The translations under genes were made by a program, and so were the position numbers. A model generated the notes under the pieces. It saw only the letters and a program-made list of their open reading frames with translations. It was not told the origin of the DNA and ran no database searches. A DNA stretch of 64,000 bases from Carallia brachiata (lineage: Eukaryota > Streptophyta > Magnoliopsida > Malpighiales > Rhizophoraceae), in contig JADCRB010000114.1 in the NCBI GenBank assembly GCA_021464245.1, positions 1,922,001 to 1,986,000 on the forward strand. Reading direction: 5' to 3'. Shown in pieces: positions 37,701-50,271 of this stretch. Numbering within the stretch: position 1 is the stretch's first letter; each line of letters opens with the position of its first letter.

Positions 37701-39347
37701 AAGCGACTGGCGATTTAAATTTATCGTAGAGTGGACCAAACCGAGGGTTGCCGAGTCGTTGTGGAAAGCGGAGGCGAATACGCCACAATTGTGTGACTGA
37801 TAAATTTGGAAGCACGTGTCAAGTGTGCGAAAGAATGACACAACTTTTAATTTTTGAGCAATATTATACAAACATAATTAGTGATGTATACGAGAGATAA
37901 ATGATTAATTTAATAATATTTAGTAATTTATTTATTTATTTATTTTTTAAATTTAATACAATTTTTTTAATCTAATTATTCATATTAATGCGTATTACTG
38001 CTTGTTTACTGTATTCTCACAATTATATACCCATCAAGTTTTTCTTTTTTTAAAAATAACAAAAACATAAAAAAAAAAAAGGTAAAGAGAGAGATATTAA
38101 TTGTTTGGTGCAATTAATTCAAAGAAATTATTTGCAGCCATCGAGGTGCAAGTCCGTGTGATGTACGAGTTTTTTTAATTTATATTATAATATGAAAATA
38201 TGAAGATAAAAATAATAATCTAAACAATATAATTATTGTTAAAAATAAATCAAGTGAGAAGGTGGAAGATGCACAATAAGACTCAGGTGTGGAATAGTTT
38301 TGATGGATTATTTTTAATTAAAATATTAAAATATTGAAAAAGTAGGAACAATTTCAAAAAAATAAAAGTATGTCACCTACGCAAAAATATCTCAAGAATC
38401 AATGAGTGTAAAGTTTGAAGTTTCTTTCTTATTTGTAAATTAATATATTACTGCATTATATAGATCATAATAAAACGATTACCCTTTTATTGTTAATTTC
38501 TATGAGTGTTCACAAACTATTTAATTTGTAAAAAATTGTTGGATCTTAAATCTGTATTGGCCAAAATCGAAAAACAAAAAAATGATTAACGGTTTTTATT
38601 TTTTTAAAAAACTATGTTTGGCCGTTCGGATGCAAATTTAAAATTTTAGAAATTGTCAAAAACCAATCCAACTCGCCACACATAAATATATGTGTATGCA
38701 TATGTTGGCAAATTTAGCTTTGATGTTTTCTTTGAAACTTTGACAAATCAATTTTTTTTTTTTTTTTTTTAGGCTTTTTTGAGATAGAAAGCTTACAATT
38801 TGCTTATCCCTAATATAGAGAATTGAGGTTTCTTTCCTACCCGTTGTTTTTTTGAGAATACAATCATCAAGAACTAGTCAAAAGATTTTAGGTGTTGTTT
38901 ATGCAAGTGTGGTGATACTTATATGAGAAAAACACTCTCCCATAGCACAGTTTTAAAGGGTTATGTTATACAAACATAGACCAATCTAAGTAGAATTGTA
39001 CAGCTTGTTGAAATTTGGTCAAATTTTAATGGCTACACGAAAGTGATGAAGTTGCTTTGACTACAGAACCATGCCTGTCTGTTGGAGCGAATCGGATGAT
39101 CGGGCCGAGGACTGCCCCCTCTTCCCCTCACTCTCTTTTCCCCAACGCTGCGCCCCCTGAGTCATCAACTTGAGGAACCTTACTTTTTGAGCAGAAGGAT
39201 GGCGGATCCTGTTATTGTAAAAATATGTTTTGATATTTGGTGGCCTCTTGAAAGTTGTTATGAATAAAAGTTTTTCCATTCGAACAAAAAAAAACAAGAG
39301 AGATTCCTTTGCGGCTATCAGATATTATAATGTTAGAACCTTGTCAC

Positions 39348-39395
39348 ATCTTGCAGGTTGTGTTTTTTTTTTTTGACTGGAATCTTGCAGGTTGT
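39348..39395. repeat. 14-bp direct repeat flanking a poly(T) micro-insert
   Basis: ATCTTGCAGGTTGT occurs at 39348-39361 and 39382-39395. The 20 bases between are a T run ending GACTGGA, like the complement of a LINE or SINE 3' end (…GTC followed by A's). Confidence 0.6.
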
Positions 39396-40031
39396 ATATT
39401 ACCTGGTATTTAAGCTTCTGTCTTCTTTAATTTGGGCGCCCCTCCACACATCATAGACAACAAGTATCATTTTTGAGCTAGTTAACCAATATCAGATGTA
39501 CAAAACCAAAGACATCGTAAGCTAGAAAAAGAGGGGAAAAAAAAAGACAAAAAACGAAAAATACAAGTCATGCCTCAAACTACCTTAAATTGCCAGTAAC
39601 TAATCTACAACAATCATGTTGTTTTGGATGTTTTGAACCGGTTAATGGATTGGTTCTTATTTAAATTTTAGAAAAATCATAATTGACAATTTAAATGTAA
39701 AATATATTTCAAAACTACCTTAAGCCATCTGTGAATACTCCCTACTAATTATAATTGCAATCTTCTTACTTCACCATTTTGTTCCTGTTGAACAACTATT
39801 TTACAAGGAATTTTCTAGGGGAGCATTGGTATACAGCGTGTGTTAGCCACAAAGTGGGAAAGCAAACATATTTAGTATCGGATGATGTACGTTACGGGAA
39901 AAACATGCGATTAATCTAACGATTTATCTATTTTTTATTTTTAAATTTAATACATTTTTCATGATCTAATAGTTCAGATTTTCATGTGTTAATTTTGTGC
40001 CTACTATTATGTGTATAGATAGCTTGTTCTT

Positions 40032-40032
<1 letters not shown>

Positions 40033-40066
<34 letters not shown>
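40033..40066. repeat. Compound (GT)n(AT)n microsatellite
   Basis: GT units pass directly into AT units. Confidence 0.85.
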
Positions 40067-41991
40067 GGTACCTAGTAAATTTTGAAGTCTTATGCGCAGA
40101 CCTTTTTTTTTTACATTATGTAAGTTTGTGTGTTACGCATCTAGACAAATTTGGTGTACAAACAGGCGTGTAAGATGCAAACTTTGGATTATTTTATTTT
40201 TCTTGCCTAGTATTGTTGCCAATTTTTCGATGCCTTACTGGTTGAATCAAAACAATTATTGAGTATAAATCTAAAAATATTAGAATTTAATCCAGCTGGA
40301 AAGATTGCCTTCTCAATACACATTCTCTTTGTTTGTTGGATTACAACCTGTTACATTTTGCCTTCTCTTAGTTCTCTAGACGCTTTCGAGGTTGTCATAG
40401 GAATCCCTCTGCCTGTTGAAACTCAACATTGAAGGAAATTCAGGAATCAATCAGTTAAAAAATAGACATTATTTCCTGATTTGGTACCAACGAGTACACT
40501 AACATTTGAAGGGAATATCTTAACAAAGGAGTTTAGCATTAGCCAAACCCCCAATTTTGATGCTCTACATTTGTTTTTCCACCAATCATTTGTCTAATGT
40601 GCATTGATGAGTCTCAGCTTTTTCAGGCACCTACAAAAATAATGGAAGGCTTCGCGGTGTTAGGTTGTTGGCCGTCATTAGTATTTCGATACTTAATTTA
40701 GTAACAGTCAATAAGATTGGCCGAACTGTTGCACATATCTCTCACATTCCAATGGCAAGTGGACAGTAAAGAAGAATTGGCCAAAGGAAATTAAGTTTCA
40801 TCATCCTTTTAAATTTTGGGGTGTTTCAAGTCATTCGGCTTTTGGCAAAGTGCAAACAGAATTCTTGTCGTGGAGTTTAAGCCCATCTCGTGCCATGCCA
40901 GCATTTCTTTCTTAGAGTAAGAATATATGATTGGAATGTCGCACATTAATGAATAGCGTACACACCAAAAATAAAATAGGAATTGGGCTCAAGGAAGGCA
41001 CACGCATTTGCATATATTGTAACAAGGAATCACGTTTAATCAAAAGGCAACATGACCCACAACATTATCATATTTCCAATTTTGGTTCCTTTGACTCCTT
41101 CAAAATTATTGAGTTTGGCCTTGGTATTGTAGTATCTTTTTCCTCTGTCATACAAACCATAACGATCAAAATTTTCACAGTTTCCTTTTTGGCAACATTT
41201 TTTTATAGAGCATTATTACATAATAACACATTCGAAACAATAAGAGAATAATAAGTGAACAATATAGTTTTTTTTTTTTAACTTCCTTTATTTGTGGAAC
41301 AAAATAAAATGTAATTGATTTACTTTTTTTTCTTATTAATATGTTGCTTTTTAAATATTGCTATCTAAATTTTATCTTTTTTTTATATGCTTAAATCATG
41401 ATGTTCGTTTATGAAGATGCCACTAGGTAGTTGTCAAAATGCTATCGTTATGTGAAAGATATTGTCTTTATATTACTATAATCAGTTTTTAAATGTAACT
41501 TGACTAGATAATTCCATAAATAAGGTTTTCGTATACAAATATAATTGCCCAACTGGGTAATACAATTTTTGTATATTTCTAATTGTTCTTTTTATATTAT
41601 TCTTAGAAGAACTAATCGAAGTTTCTGAAGGTGTCTTCGAAAATTAAATGTGGGAAACAATTTCTTTTCCTTTTGCGTAGTTCAAACTAGTGCCATTGGC
41701 TAAATATATAATTTAACGGTTATAATTATAACCACCATAAATTTAAGATAACACAGAATAAAAAGGGAAAAGGGAATCTAGTAATGGAAATTTATTTGTG
41801 GGTATCATTAAGATGAAGTTTAAGATATCATTATAGCATAATGGGAGTGAACATGAGTTTTAATTAGCTTAATGAGAAGGCCATTTACCATGCAGCGGCA
41901 TAGACACATTACATGCCCCCGGCTCAAAAAGTAAAAAATAAAAATTGTGCTTGAGTTATGAAGGCTTAACGAATGTTCCCCCACCTAAAAT

Positions 41992-41995
<4 letters not shown>

Positions 41996-42022
<27 letters not shown>
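41996..42022. repeat. (CT)n microsatellite
   Basis: About 13 CT units in gene-free sequence. Confidence 0.85.
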
Positions 42023-43874
42023 TGTAAGATATCTCTTAATTTTGTAGAAATCTCCACTAATGAAAATCAAGAAACAAATTTAAATCAACAAAAAATTACT
42101 ATAATTTTACTATACAGTTTAACTTTATATAACAATAATGTAGTCATATATTTCTTCCAACTACATCTAAAAATTTATTTATTTATTTTAAATTTTAATA
42201 ATTAAACAGCTTATATTACTATTTTATTATTTTGTTGTTATTTAATGGTTGCTATCTACTATTTTCCATACTATTGATTCTACCCGCTAATATATTTCTT
42301 TTTTGTTACAGCTTCAGCAGGAAAGATATCTAATTATTATCTGCAAGGTTTAGGATTTGAATATCGTATCTTATCCTACACCTAATATTTTTCTTCATTG
42401 GCAAAATTGTACAAAAGGAAAAAAATCAAAAGAAGAGAAGGAGTTACTAATTACTTACAGGAAATCTTACTAAACGATTTAGCATAAATCATATGTTAAC
42501 ACCCTGTTCATTAGACGCAGAACTTGTTAAAAAGTGAAGAAGACTAATTGATTTTTTTTTTTTTCTATTGTCGACTTATAGATCATTTACATAATGAAAC
42601 AGAATTGGTTCCTCTTTTCACTAATCCTTCTAAGCACCTTACATCTGTATATTCAAATTTTACATGGCTTCTAAATTAAGCATAATCATACAATCCAAGT
42701 CATTTGCTTGGACTGGCGAATCAATAAATTGGACCTTAGGTCGATAAATTGGATCATGATTCAATACAATATGTCTTAAATTAATAAATTGGATCTCTAA
42801 TTGATTGACTTGAAATTTATACTTTTCAACTTTGGCACCATGCTACCCATTGATGTAACATGATTTTTATCCTTTTTCTTTTTTAAAAATTAATGTATGC
42901 GTTATATGTGTAAAGGATGTATCATCAACTAATAATTAATCGATCCCATAGTTGGATTCATAAGAAATTTATTAACTATGCGAATAAACTTTAAATAGGA
43001 AATTATCACATTTAATGACAATTTAAACATAATTACCACTTAATACAACTTCATAGATAATACCTTACTTCTATTCAAGTAACAGGCTCATAATTCAAAA
43101 TTTTCTCCTAATAACACATGGATTACAATAAAGTAACCCTTTTCTTGGGCATTTATTCCACATTTGAGTCGGTTTGGTTAATAAGCAAAATGCTGTCCAA
43201 ATTGGACATGTATAATTACACTTTATCTTTTCCCTTCTAAATTCCAATTTTTCTTCATAAAAAAACAAATTTTCTTACTATCGTTGGAAAAGAAAAGGAG
43301 GAAACCTACATAACAACATTTAGAGCAATATAAAACATAAAATGTGTACCAATTACACCAAACTTGTGCCCATAAATAAATAAAAATAAAAGTAAAAAAA
43401 AAAAGTTATTGCACTATATTCTTGTTATTTTTATGTTGTTCCTTATGTTAAGGGAAAAAGGAAAATATTTAGTAATAACTTAGTAAAAATAATTGTAAGT
43501 CCAAATTGATGTGACGTAATTAGTAAAAGATTTATTAAATTTAAGATGAAAAAAAAAAGGCTCCGTTCAATAGATTGTGTTTATTCATGTGTCTTTTTAT
43601 TACGTTATTATGTAAAATTACTAAATCAAGAATTACAATTTCCTTCGGGACTTCAATCAACGGCTATAAGAAGATAGTTCACAAAACGCCCTTAATCCAA
43701 CGGTGAAAAGGGAGCCAGCCATGACTCAAAAACTAGGAACCACCCGGGGAGTGAAAAAAAAAAAAAAAAAACCAAAATTCCTCGGCCCGCCCCCCACACG
43801 ATGCTTAACAATATTACCAAAATACCCTCAATAATGACAAGAAATTACAACAAGCCCATCTCCTCCACCCTTTG

Positions 43875-43881
43875 TATATAA
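43875..43881 (+). promoter_or_regulatory. TATA box of the DUF1639 gene
   Basis: TATATAA lies about 270 bases before the chosen start. Downstream, the sequence turns purine-rich (GA-rich near 43995-44030), as expected for a transcribed leader. Confidence 0.55.
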
Positions 43882-44147
43882 GCTTCCTTTCTCCCGGCGA
43901 ATTTACGAAAAATGAACCAAACAGAAAACCCTCTATTCTCCACAATATTTTCCCGAGAAAAAAAAATCGAAAGAATCCCGAGAAGCAAACACAAGAAAGA
44001 GAGAGAGAAGGGCAAGGGGAAGAGAGGAGCTTGGTGATCTGAGCTCTCATTGGAGTGTGGGTGTGGGGATTGGTGCGTAAAAACTAAAGATATCAATCAA
44101 TGGTGTATTCTGGGGAGAAGGGTGGAGGAGAGAGAGTGAGAGAAGAT

Positions 44148-45449
44148 ATGGCTATGGGAACGGAGAGATCATCATCATCGAAACCCCCACTTCACAATTT
44201 CAATCTGCCGCCGCTCCTGAAGTGGGGGACTCAGAGGCAGCTCCGCTGCATCAAAGTTGCTGCTCCCGACGACGCCGCCTCCGGAAACAAGAACGGAACC
44301 GGAGACAACAGGACGACTACGACGCCGGCGTCGGCGGCGGTGGCAACCGATCGATGCCGCAGCAACCGATCACCGCCGACCAAATTGGGTGCGGCGGCGC
44401 GGAATTATGATGTACGGAGATTTAAGTTTCCGTCGAACCGGAGAATCGTCGGCGGGGAGGAGGAGGAGGAAGGGATCGAGGCAGTAGGAGAGAAGATCAT
44501 GCTTGATCTGAGAACGGAGGCGGACAAGATGAAAGACGCTTTCTTTAGGAAAGAACTGTCGGAGGAAGACGACGGGGATGTTGCAGAGCGGGAGGAGGCG
44601 GAAGAAGAAGAAGAAGAAGAGGAGGAGGAGGATGAATCTGCTTCTCCGCCTCCGAGGAAGGCATCCGCTTCTCCACCGAGGAAAACAGCGTCATCACCGG
44701 CGCCGGCGGCTGTTGTCGCGGATATGGACCAGGGCGTGAGGCCGTGGAATCTGAGAACAAGGAGAGCCGCGTTTAAGACGCCCAACGGCGGGAATTTAGT
44801 TCAGCCGGCGAAAGGGTTGAAGATTGAAGAGAGGAGATTGAGCAACAGCCAATCTCCGTTGAGGACTGACGCCGTGAAATCGCCGAGGCTGAGAGGAGAG
44901 AAGGAGAAGGAGAAGCGGAGGCCCAAGTTCGCGGTGGCGCTATCGAAGAGGGAGATCGAGGAGGACTTTATGGAGATTCTCGGGCATAGGCCTGCCCGCC
45001 GGCCAAAGAAGCGGCCGAGGATCGTCCAGAAACAGTTGGATGTAAGTCAATTCTGGGGTTTTTTTTTTCTTTTTCTTTTTTGGGCTTATTTTCAAAGGAA
45101 TTTCATCTGCTTTTTGAAATTAATATGTTGAATTTTGTGTTTTTGTTTCAGACGCTGTTCCCTGGGTTGTGGCTTACGGAAGTTACTCCTGACATGTACA
45201 AGGTCCACGAGAATCCTGACAACGCCAAGGTACTTTGAAACTCGTTTCGCTTGCATTTGCAATTGTTTATTTCTGTCGGTTAACTAAGAAAGAATGAATC
45301 TTAAAAGCTTTTGATTTTGAATTTTATTTTTTGCCTGATTTCATTTTATTAGTTGTGCACTCTGCTCAACTGGGTTATTTTTTAGTTGATTTCTTCAGGT
45401 TCTTGAGCTTTTAACTCATTCGCATTTCTGTTTTTGGTTGCAGAGGTAG
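44148..45449 (+). CDS. DUF1639 family protein
   Basis: Three coding exons: 44148-45041, 45152-45229 and 45444-45449, the last holding only AGG and the TAG stop. The product is 325 aa. The N-terminus MAMGTERSSSSKPPLHNFNL with LLKWG..R.LRC is the usual start of this plant family. The middle is low in complexity, with a poly-Glu block encoded at about 44598-44635 and Ser/Pro repeats. The C-terminal DUF1639 block reads KREIEEDFMEILG, RPKKRPRIVQKQLD (end of exon 1) and TLFPGLWLTEVTPDMYKV (exon 2). I chose 44148 over the in-frame ATG at 44100 because conservation starts there and its context (GATATGG, purine at -3) is better. The basic RRPKKRPR suggests nuclear location. No biochemical role is known to me. 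Confidence 0.88.
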
Positions 45450-46230
45450 CAAAGAGGGTGGTGGTGGTGTTTTTGTCAGGTGCAAATTCCAGATTCCAAG
45501 GAGGCTTCTGTTTCTGTAACTGCTGGTAACTTGCAACAACCATAACTTGTGGTTACCAAAGCCAAACACCAACCCACAATCTTTGCTGATTTAGGGATTT
45601 GATAGAAATGTTTGAAGTTCTTAGATTTTAAGCTCAGTTTGCTTTGAAATGTTAAATTTTGTTCTCTTCAATTAATGATTTTTTTTCTTCTTTTACTTTA
45701 TCAGAATAATGTTGTGCAAAAAAAAAAGGGTGGGTGTTAGGGGGTATTTTCCAAATCAAATGGAATGGCCTTGTTCTATTGGGCATCATGTCTAGGAGTA
45801 CCCTTATTCAGTTGCAGTAATGGGAAATGAACTTTTTACATTTATTTCTCTTTTGTCATTTTGATGTTCAAAAGCTAGACCAAGAATCAATCTTGGAGGA
45901 AGCCCATGCCCATTTTCATATCTTCTGCATCAACTTTGAAATCAGGCCAAAAAAAAAAAAATGATGATATGTGCGGCGCAAATGCTATTTGAGAACAGTT
46001 TGATGGAAGATATCACACTTCTGCTTGCTCTGCCTGCTTATAGTTGTCATTATTTCACCTTGCATTTTGGAGGTTGCTCAAGTATCACAAGGTCATAAAT
46101 CAGAGAACTAGGCTCTGGCCCAATGTTTTTGGGGCGGGGGATACTAAGTATCAACAATTAGACATTAATAAAGTTATATAAGTTATTAAATGAAAATTTT
46201 GAAAAAAAAATTAAGCTATTAGATACGATT
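45450..46230. other. DUF1639 3' untranslated and flanking region
   Basis: The likely 3' untranslated region, T-rich in the first 250 bases, then gene-free sequence. A minus-oriented MITE-like patch lies at about 46175-46240. Confidence 0.4.
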
Positions 46231-46468
46231 AAATAAATTGTGTAATTAATCAGTGAGTGTTGGTGCGAGTAGTAGGAGTTCGTTATCGTTTAATTAGAGG
46301 TTTCAAATTCGAGTCTTTGGGAATGCAGTCGCATTAAATATTTATTAGGAGTCCTTTGCCGTCTTTCGGGGTCCTGTCTGGGTCAGTTCAGATTAGTCAG
46401 CACATTAGATTGGATACTTGACAATTTTTGATCAAAATAATAAAAAATAAAAAATAAATTGTGTAATT
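46231..46468 (+). mobile_element. SINE family A, copy 2, with 17-bp target-site duplication
   Basis: The 204-base element (46248-46451) is flanked by a perfect AAATAAATTGTGTAATT at 46231-46247 and 46452-46468. It begins AATCAGTGAGTGTTGGTGCG, carries AATGCAGTCGCATTAAATAT and ends in an A-rich tail. Copy 1 (17254-17455, minus strand) has the same order and almost the same length. The target lies inside an older AT-rich MITE-like patch, so the insertions are nested. Confidence 0.85.
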
Positions 46469-49240
46469 GTCTCACTGTTATTTAAAATTAAATTGTACCT
46501 TAAAGTTCTTTCTTTTTTCTTTTTCTGTTTTTTCGTTTTTTCTGGATAGCAAGATTGGAACTTTCGCGTGTTTCCTTTGGCGTTGTTCCTACCATCAAAT
46601 GGACCGTTGAGCACAGCAGTCTTGCGTACTAAACGTGAAGGTTCAAAATAATGAGATTATATTCGACTTGAGTGTATTTTTCGTCAACTTCTTTGGTCTT
46701 TTAAATTTCGTCAAACTATTTGAATAGTATTGCTAACCTTTTTGCCAAGACTAACAAAAGGGAAGAAGATTAAATATTTTGCTGCTTCTCCCATCAGGAA
46801 TGTGGATTCCTTTTAACCTAAAAATAAGTTATTGTAGATATGTAAATTTTCTACATCATCGCCCTTGTGAGTTTAGGTTAAGATTTTTTATTGACTCATT
46901 ACTCAAATACACCTATGTGAGTATAGATTGAGATTACTTGTGAACTCACTGTTCAAATATTAACAACTCAACATAGTATCAAACTTGAATTTTACATAGT
47001 ACAAAACCACTTTTCTTATAAATAAGGCGGCAAATACATTGCAGAAAATTAAATTCTGATCGAATGTGTAATTATATATGGGCTACCATCAAGCTCCTAC
47101 TTCATATGGTAGAATTGTGGATTGTAATGTGCAAAAATGTTCACAAGAACCATAGTTTTATTGCTTTATTTTGTGCTTTTTTTTTTTTATATCCTTATCC
47201 AACAAAAATTCATCTATGGAAATTATATATTTTTTATACTTTAAAAAAATTTATTGAGCCGTCAAATAATAGGAATAGTTTTTTATATTCTCAAAAATTT
47301 TATATCATTTTTTTAAGACTATAATACAAGGCCTAGAGTTCTAAATTCTTAAAATAAACAAAAAGTCTAGAGTTTCAAGTGGATGGAGAGTTGGACACCC
47401 TTTTGAGAGACTTGAAATGGGACAACTATTTTTGTCAATATGAAAACGATAATAAGAAGTATGATTTAGGAAATAAAAAAATTGCATAATTGGGGAGCAA
47501 AGGAAACAGACCTCAAAAGTGGCTGGATGCTCATCAATTTGACTCCAGAATTGGCCACGAACCACCCGGGTCGGATTCAGTTTCTTTCTCTTCTTACATG
47601 GGACATCTGTTTTTGGAGGGGCCTTGTGATTCTGGCCCTCTGGCCCGTCATTTTGCCTCAATTATTGTGGGGCTTCATTGCCCTCATCGTTCTCGTTGGT
47701 GACATGTATTTTGAAACGTGAATCCTTGCAACAGCTCCAAAAGGTGTTACAAAAAAAAAAACGTGAATCTTGAATTAGACATTAAATTTCGAGTTCCTTA
47801 AGGATTTAATAGTTATAATTTAAATTTTTACTTTAAAAATCTTAAATTTTAAGGATTTCGTTAGTAACAATTACTTTTGCCTTTTTTTATGGTCATTTAT
47901 ATGTTCATTGATTATAAAAAAATTGAAAGTCAAATATATTGCAAATTTGTCACTGAGAAGTGTTGATATATTAATTTTTAATCAGTAATTATAAAAGAAA
48001 ATATAAATAGTGATTATTCGTAACAAACCCTTAGAGTGCTTTTGGTTTGTAAGAAAATGATTGGAAAAGAAAAAAATTAGAAAATTTTGGTCGAAAAACA
48101 TCATCATTACCTTATCATTTTTCACAATTTTTTCTTTCTTACAACTTTTAACTCAATCTAAATAACACTATTTTCTCACCACTTTTTTTTTTTGACAAAT
48201 TACTATTCTTTTTTCTTTATAATAATTTTAATTTTCACAATTTTCTTATCAATTTAAACAATTTTATTTTCTCACAACTTTCTAACAATTCAAACAAATT
48301 ATTAGATTTTAATAATGGAAAAAAAGATGTGAGATTATGAGAAGAGAAATTTACTTTATTATGTAATTTATAATTTAATGAACTTTTTAATAAAAAAAAA
48401 GAATGTTAAACTTTGGGTAGCATAGAAATTATGTTCAAATACCTTTTTTTGTTAGATTTATTATATACAATTAGTGAAAAAAATACATAAATCAAGATTT
48501 GTAGTTAGAAAAGTGGTATTATGCTTGTTATTTATTCATAAAAGATTACTTTTATTTTTTTTAATCAGCAAAAGATTACTTTATTAATTGTATATACTGA
48601 TCACAACAAATATTTCTCTAAACTTAAACTGTACTGTTGTAATGCTTCTATTGTGCGTGCCTTGTGACCTTTTAATTTACCCTTCTTATAAATATTTACG
48701 GCAAGTAAAGGAAATGATAAAAAAAAATTATGAGAAATAAGACAATTGTTGGGAGGGAGAATCTCCGAAGTGGCTGCCCCATTTGGCTATGGACCAATAA
48801 CAATTATGATAAATAAGATTATTAAGTATACAATGACACAGAGGCAAACACAAACGCTTGTTCTAGATCAATGAGATTACAGATAAACGAACCACCAGTA
48901 AAATATTTTCAAAGAGTCACATGATTTCAGTAGCTTTTTAGTTTTGTATGCGGATTCAGTTTATCTAAATTCATGAGTGAAGCCATCTACAGCTAGGCAT
49001 CCTGTAATTTGAAATATATATTTTCTTATGAGGAGAAATTTTTTTAGGTAAAGTTTATAATTGTTAGCATGATAATCAATCGTCGCGACTCTCTATTTTG
49101 AAATATGAAATTTAATTAAAAAAATTCAAATCAGATACTATGCACTTAATTCATACAAAAATTCGTTTTAACTTGACCGTATAAACCCCACATAAAAACT
49201 GAAAAACATAAATAACCCTTCTTGTGGAAATTATGAATTA
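46469..49240. other. Gene-free region
   Basis: No supported gene. AT-rich, with many T runs. A micro-insert with direct repeats lies at 48540-48582. Confidence 0.45.
48540..48582. repeat. 13-bp direct repeat flanking a T-rich micro-insert
   Basis: AAAAGATTACTTT occurs at 48540-48552 and 48570-48582. The 17 bases between are a T run followed by AATCAGC. Confidence 0.55.
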
Positions 49241-49248
49241 CCCTTTAC

Positions 49249-49492
49249 CTTTTTTTTTTTTTTTGAATAAAATGGGAGAGTGAGCTGGCACCTTAGCTAG
49301 TCTCATTATAAAATATTGTACTGTGATTCTACGAGATGAGTGTACGATCTAAATAATTACAGTAGAACATACTTTGGGTCTAGCATATATTTAACCCACA
49401 AATTATACCAATAAACACTCGAACTCAAGTCCTTCAAATGGATAACGATCGAGATCTATATCACTGTTGTTTTACCATTAGGGCACAACTTT
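49249..49492 (-). mobile_element. SINE-like retroelement, family B, copy 2
   Basis: It reads on the minus strand. A ~15-base T run at about 49250-49264 is its poly(A) tail. Near the other end the complement contains CCCTAATGGTAAAAC (A-box-like) and GAGTTCGAGTG (B box). The tail-proximal CTCCCATTTTATTC matches the element at 11034-11275. The ends were not fixed, and only a poor TTTAC(C/T)T duplication is visible. Confidence 0.6.
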
Positions 49493-50271
49493 TGGTTTAC
49501 TTGTTGCTCGTAATTTGATATGGAGGACAACATTTCCATATGAGCCTCTAGATGAGTAGGACTGGATGGGTCGTGTTCTATGTCCTCAAAATGCCTTGCT
49601 CTGAATCATCCCATCCATATTTGCGCGGTCCACCATTAATGGAATCCTTAAGTTGGCCCTCCTCACCTTAATGGACTCTCCCTATTTCTAGTGTATGGTT
49701 AGATAGCAAATCAAACTCTTTCTTGGACCCATCACTGTTTTTGTTTTTTTTTTCTATGTGTGTTTTTTATTAACTTAGTTTTGAAGACAAATTTATTGTC
49801 ATTAAATTAAAGAATACTACTACTTAACTCATTTTTAAAAGAGTATAGGTAGATGTATAGTCTATTTATTGACATTTAACAGTTTTTTTTTTTTTCTATA
49901 AAAACAAACTGTGTACTCACATGTGCTCAATAAAAATAAGTCACTTAGTTTTTCTCTAAACTAAAATTATCTCGATTTTTATTTTAATCAATCTCGAAGT
50001 CCTTTGCACTCTAGTTGTGGTGGGTACATCAAGTCTAGTTTTCTTTATACTCTATTACTATTGGTTGGGTATGGCTTGAAGTTAAAGCCAAAGCTTGTGG
50101 TCAAGCTAAACATGTGTATTATGCAGAAGAAGACCGTTTCATCGATGCATTTAACTTTCCTTTTCTTCCGGTCGTTCCTTAAACACTTATAAGTTCGTCG
50201 AAATAATAGGAAGATTCCATTGTTACTATTTTTTCCCCCAACTTGCCTCATTTTCATAAAAAATACAGCTC
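49493..50271. other. Gene-free region
   Basis: AT-rich DNA between the SINE-like element and the Mutator-like element. I see no gene or repeat structure in it. Confidence 0.4.

Larger units (their letters stand above)
32536..43874. other. Gene-free AT-rich region
   Basis: No supported gene in 11.3 kb. It contains MITE-like AT patches (about 36645-36710, 37900-37985 and 39905-39975), a MITE candidate with CCTGTTTGG ends (34287-34768), a C run at 35183-35194, a micro-insert with direct repeats (39348-39395), (GT)n(AT)n at 40033-40066, and (CT)n at 41996-42022. Two GC-richer islands, about 37620-37800 and 39061-39200, are not explained by any gene I know. Confidence 0.45.

Noticed and set aside
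44100..44147. Upstream in-frame ATG for the DUF1639 protein
   Set aside because: The extra 16 residues are low in complexity, the context is poorer (T at -3), and family conservation begins at 44148.
44222..44785. Long open frames on both strands inside the DUF1639 exon
   Set aside because: Shadows of the GC-rich and GAG-repeat coding sequence; only the frame from 44148 has the family motifs.
47341..47721. Overlapping open frames of 70-106 codons on both strands
   Set aside because: None resembles a known protein and all three overlap each other; likely chance.
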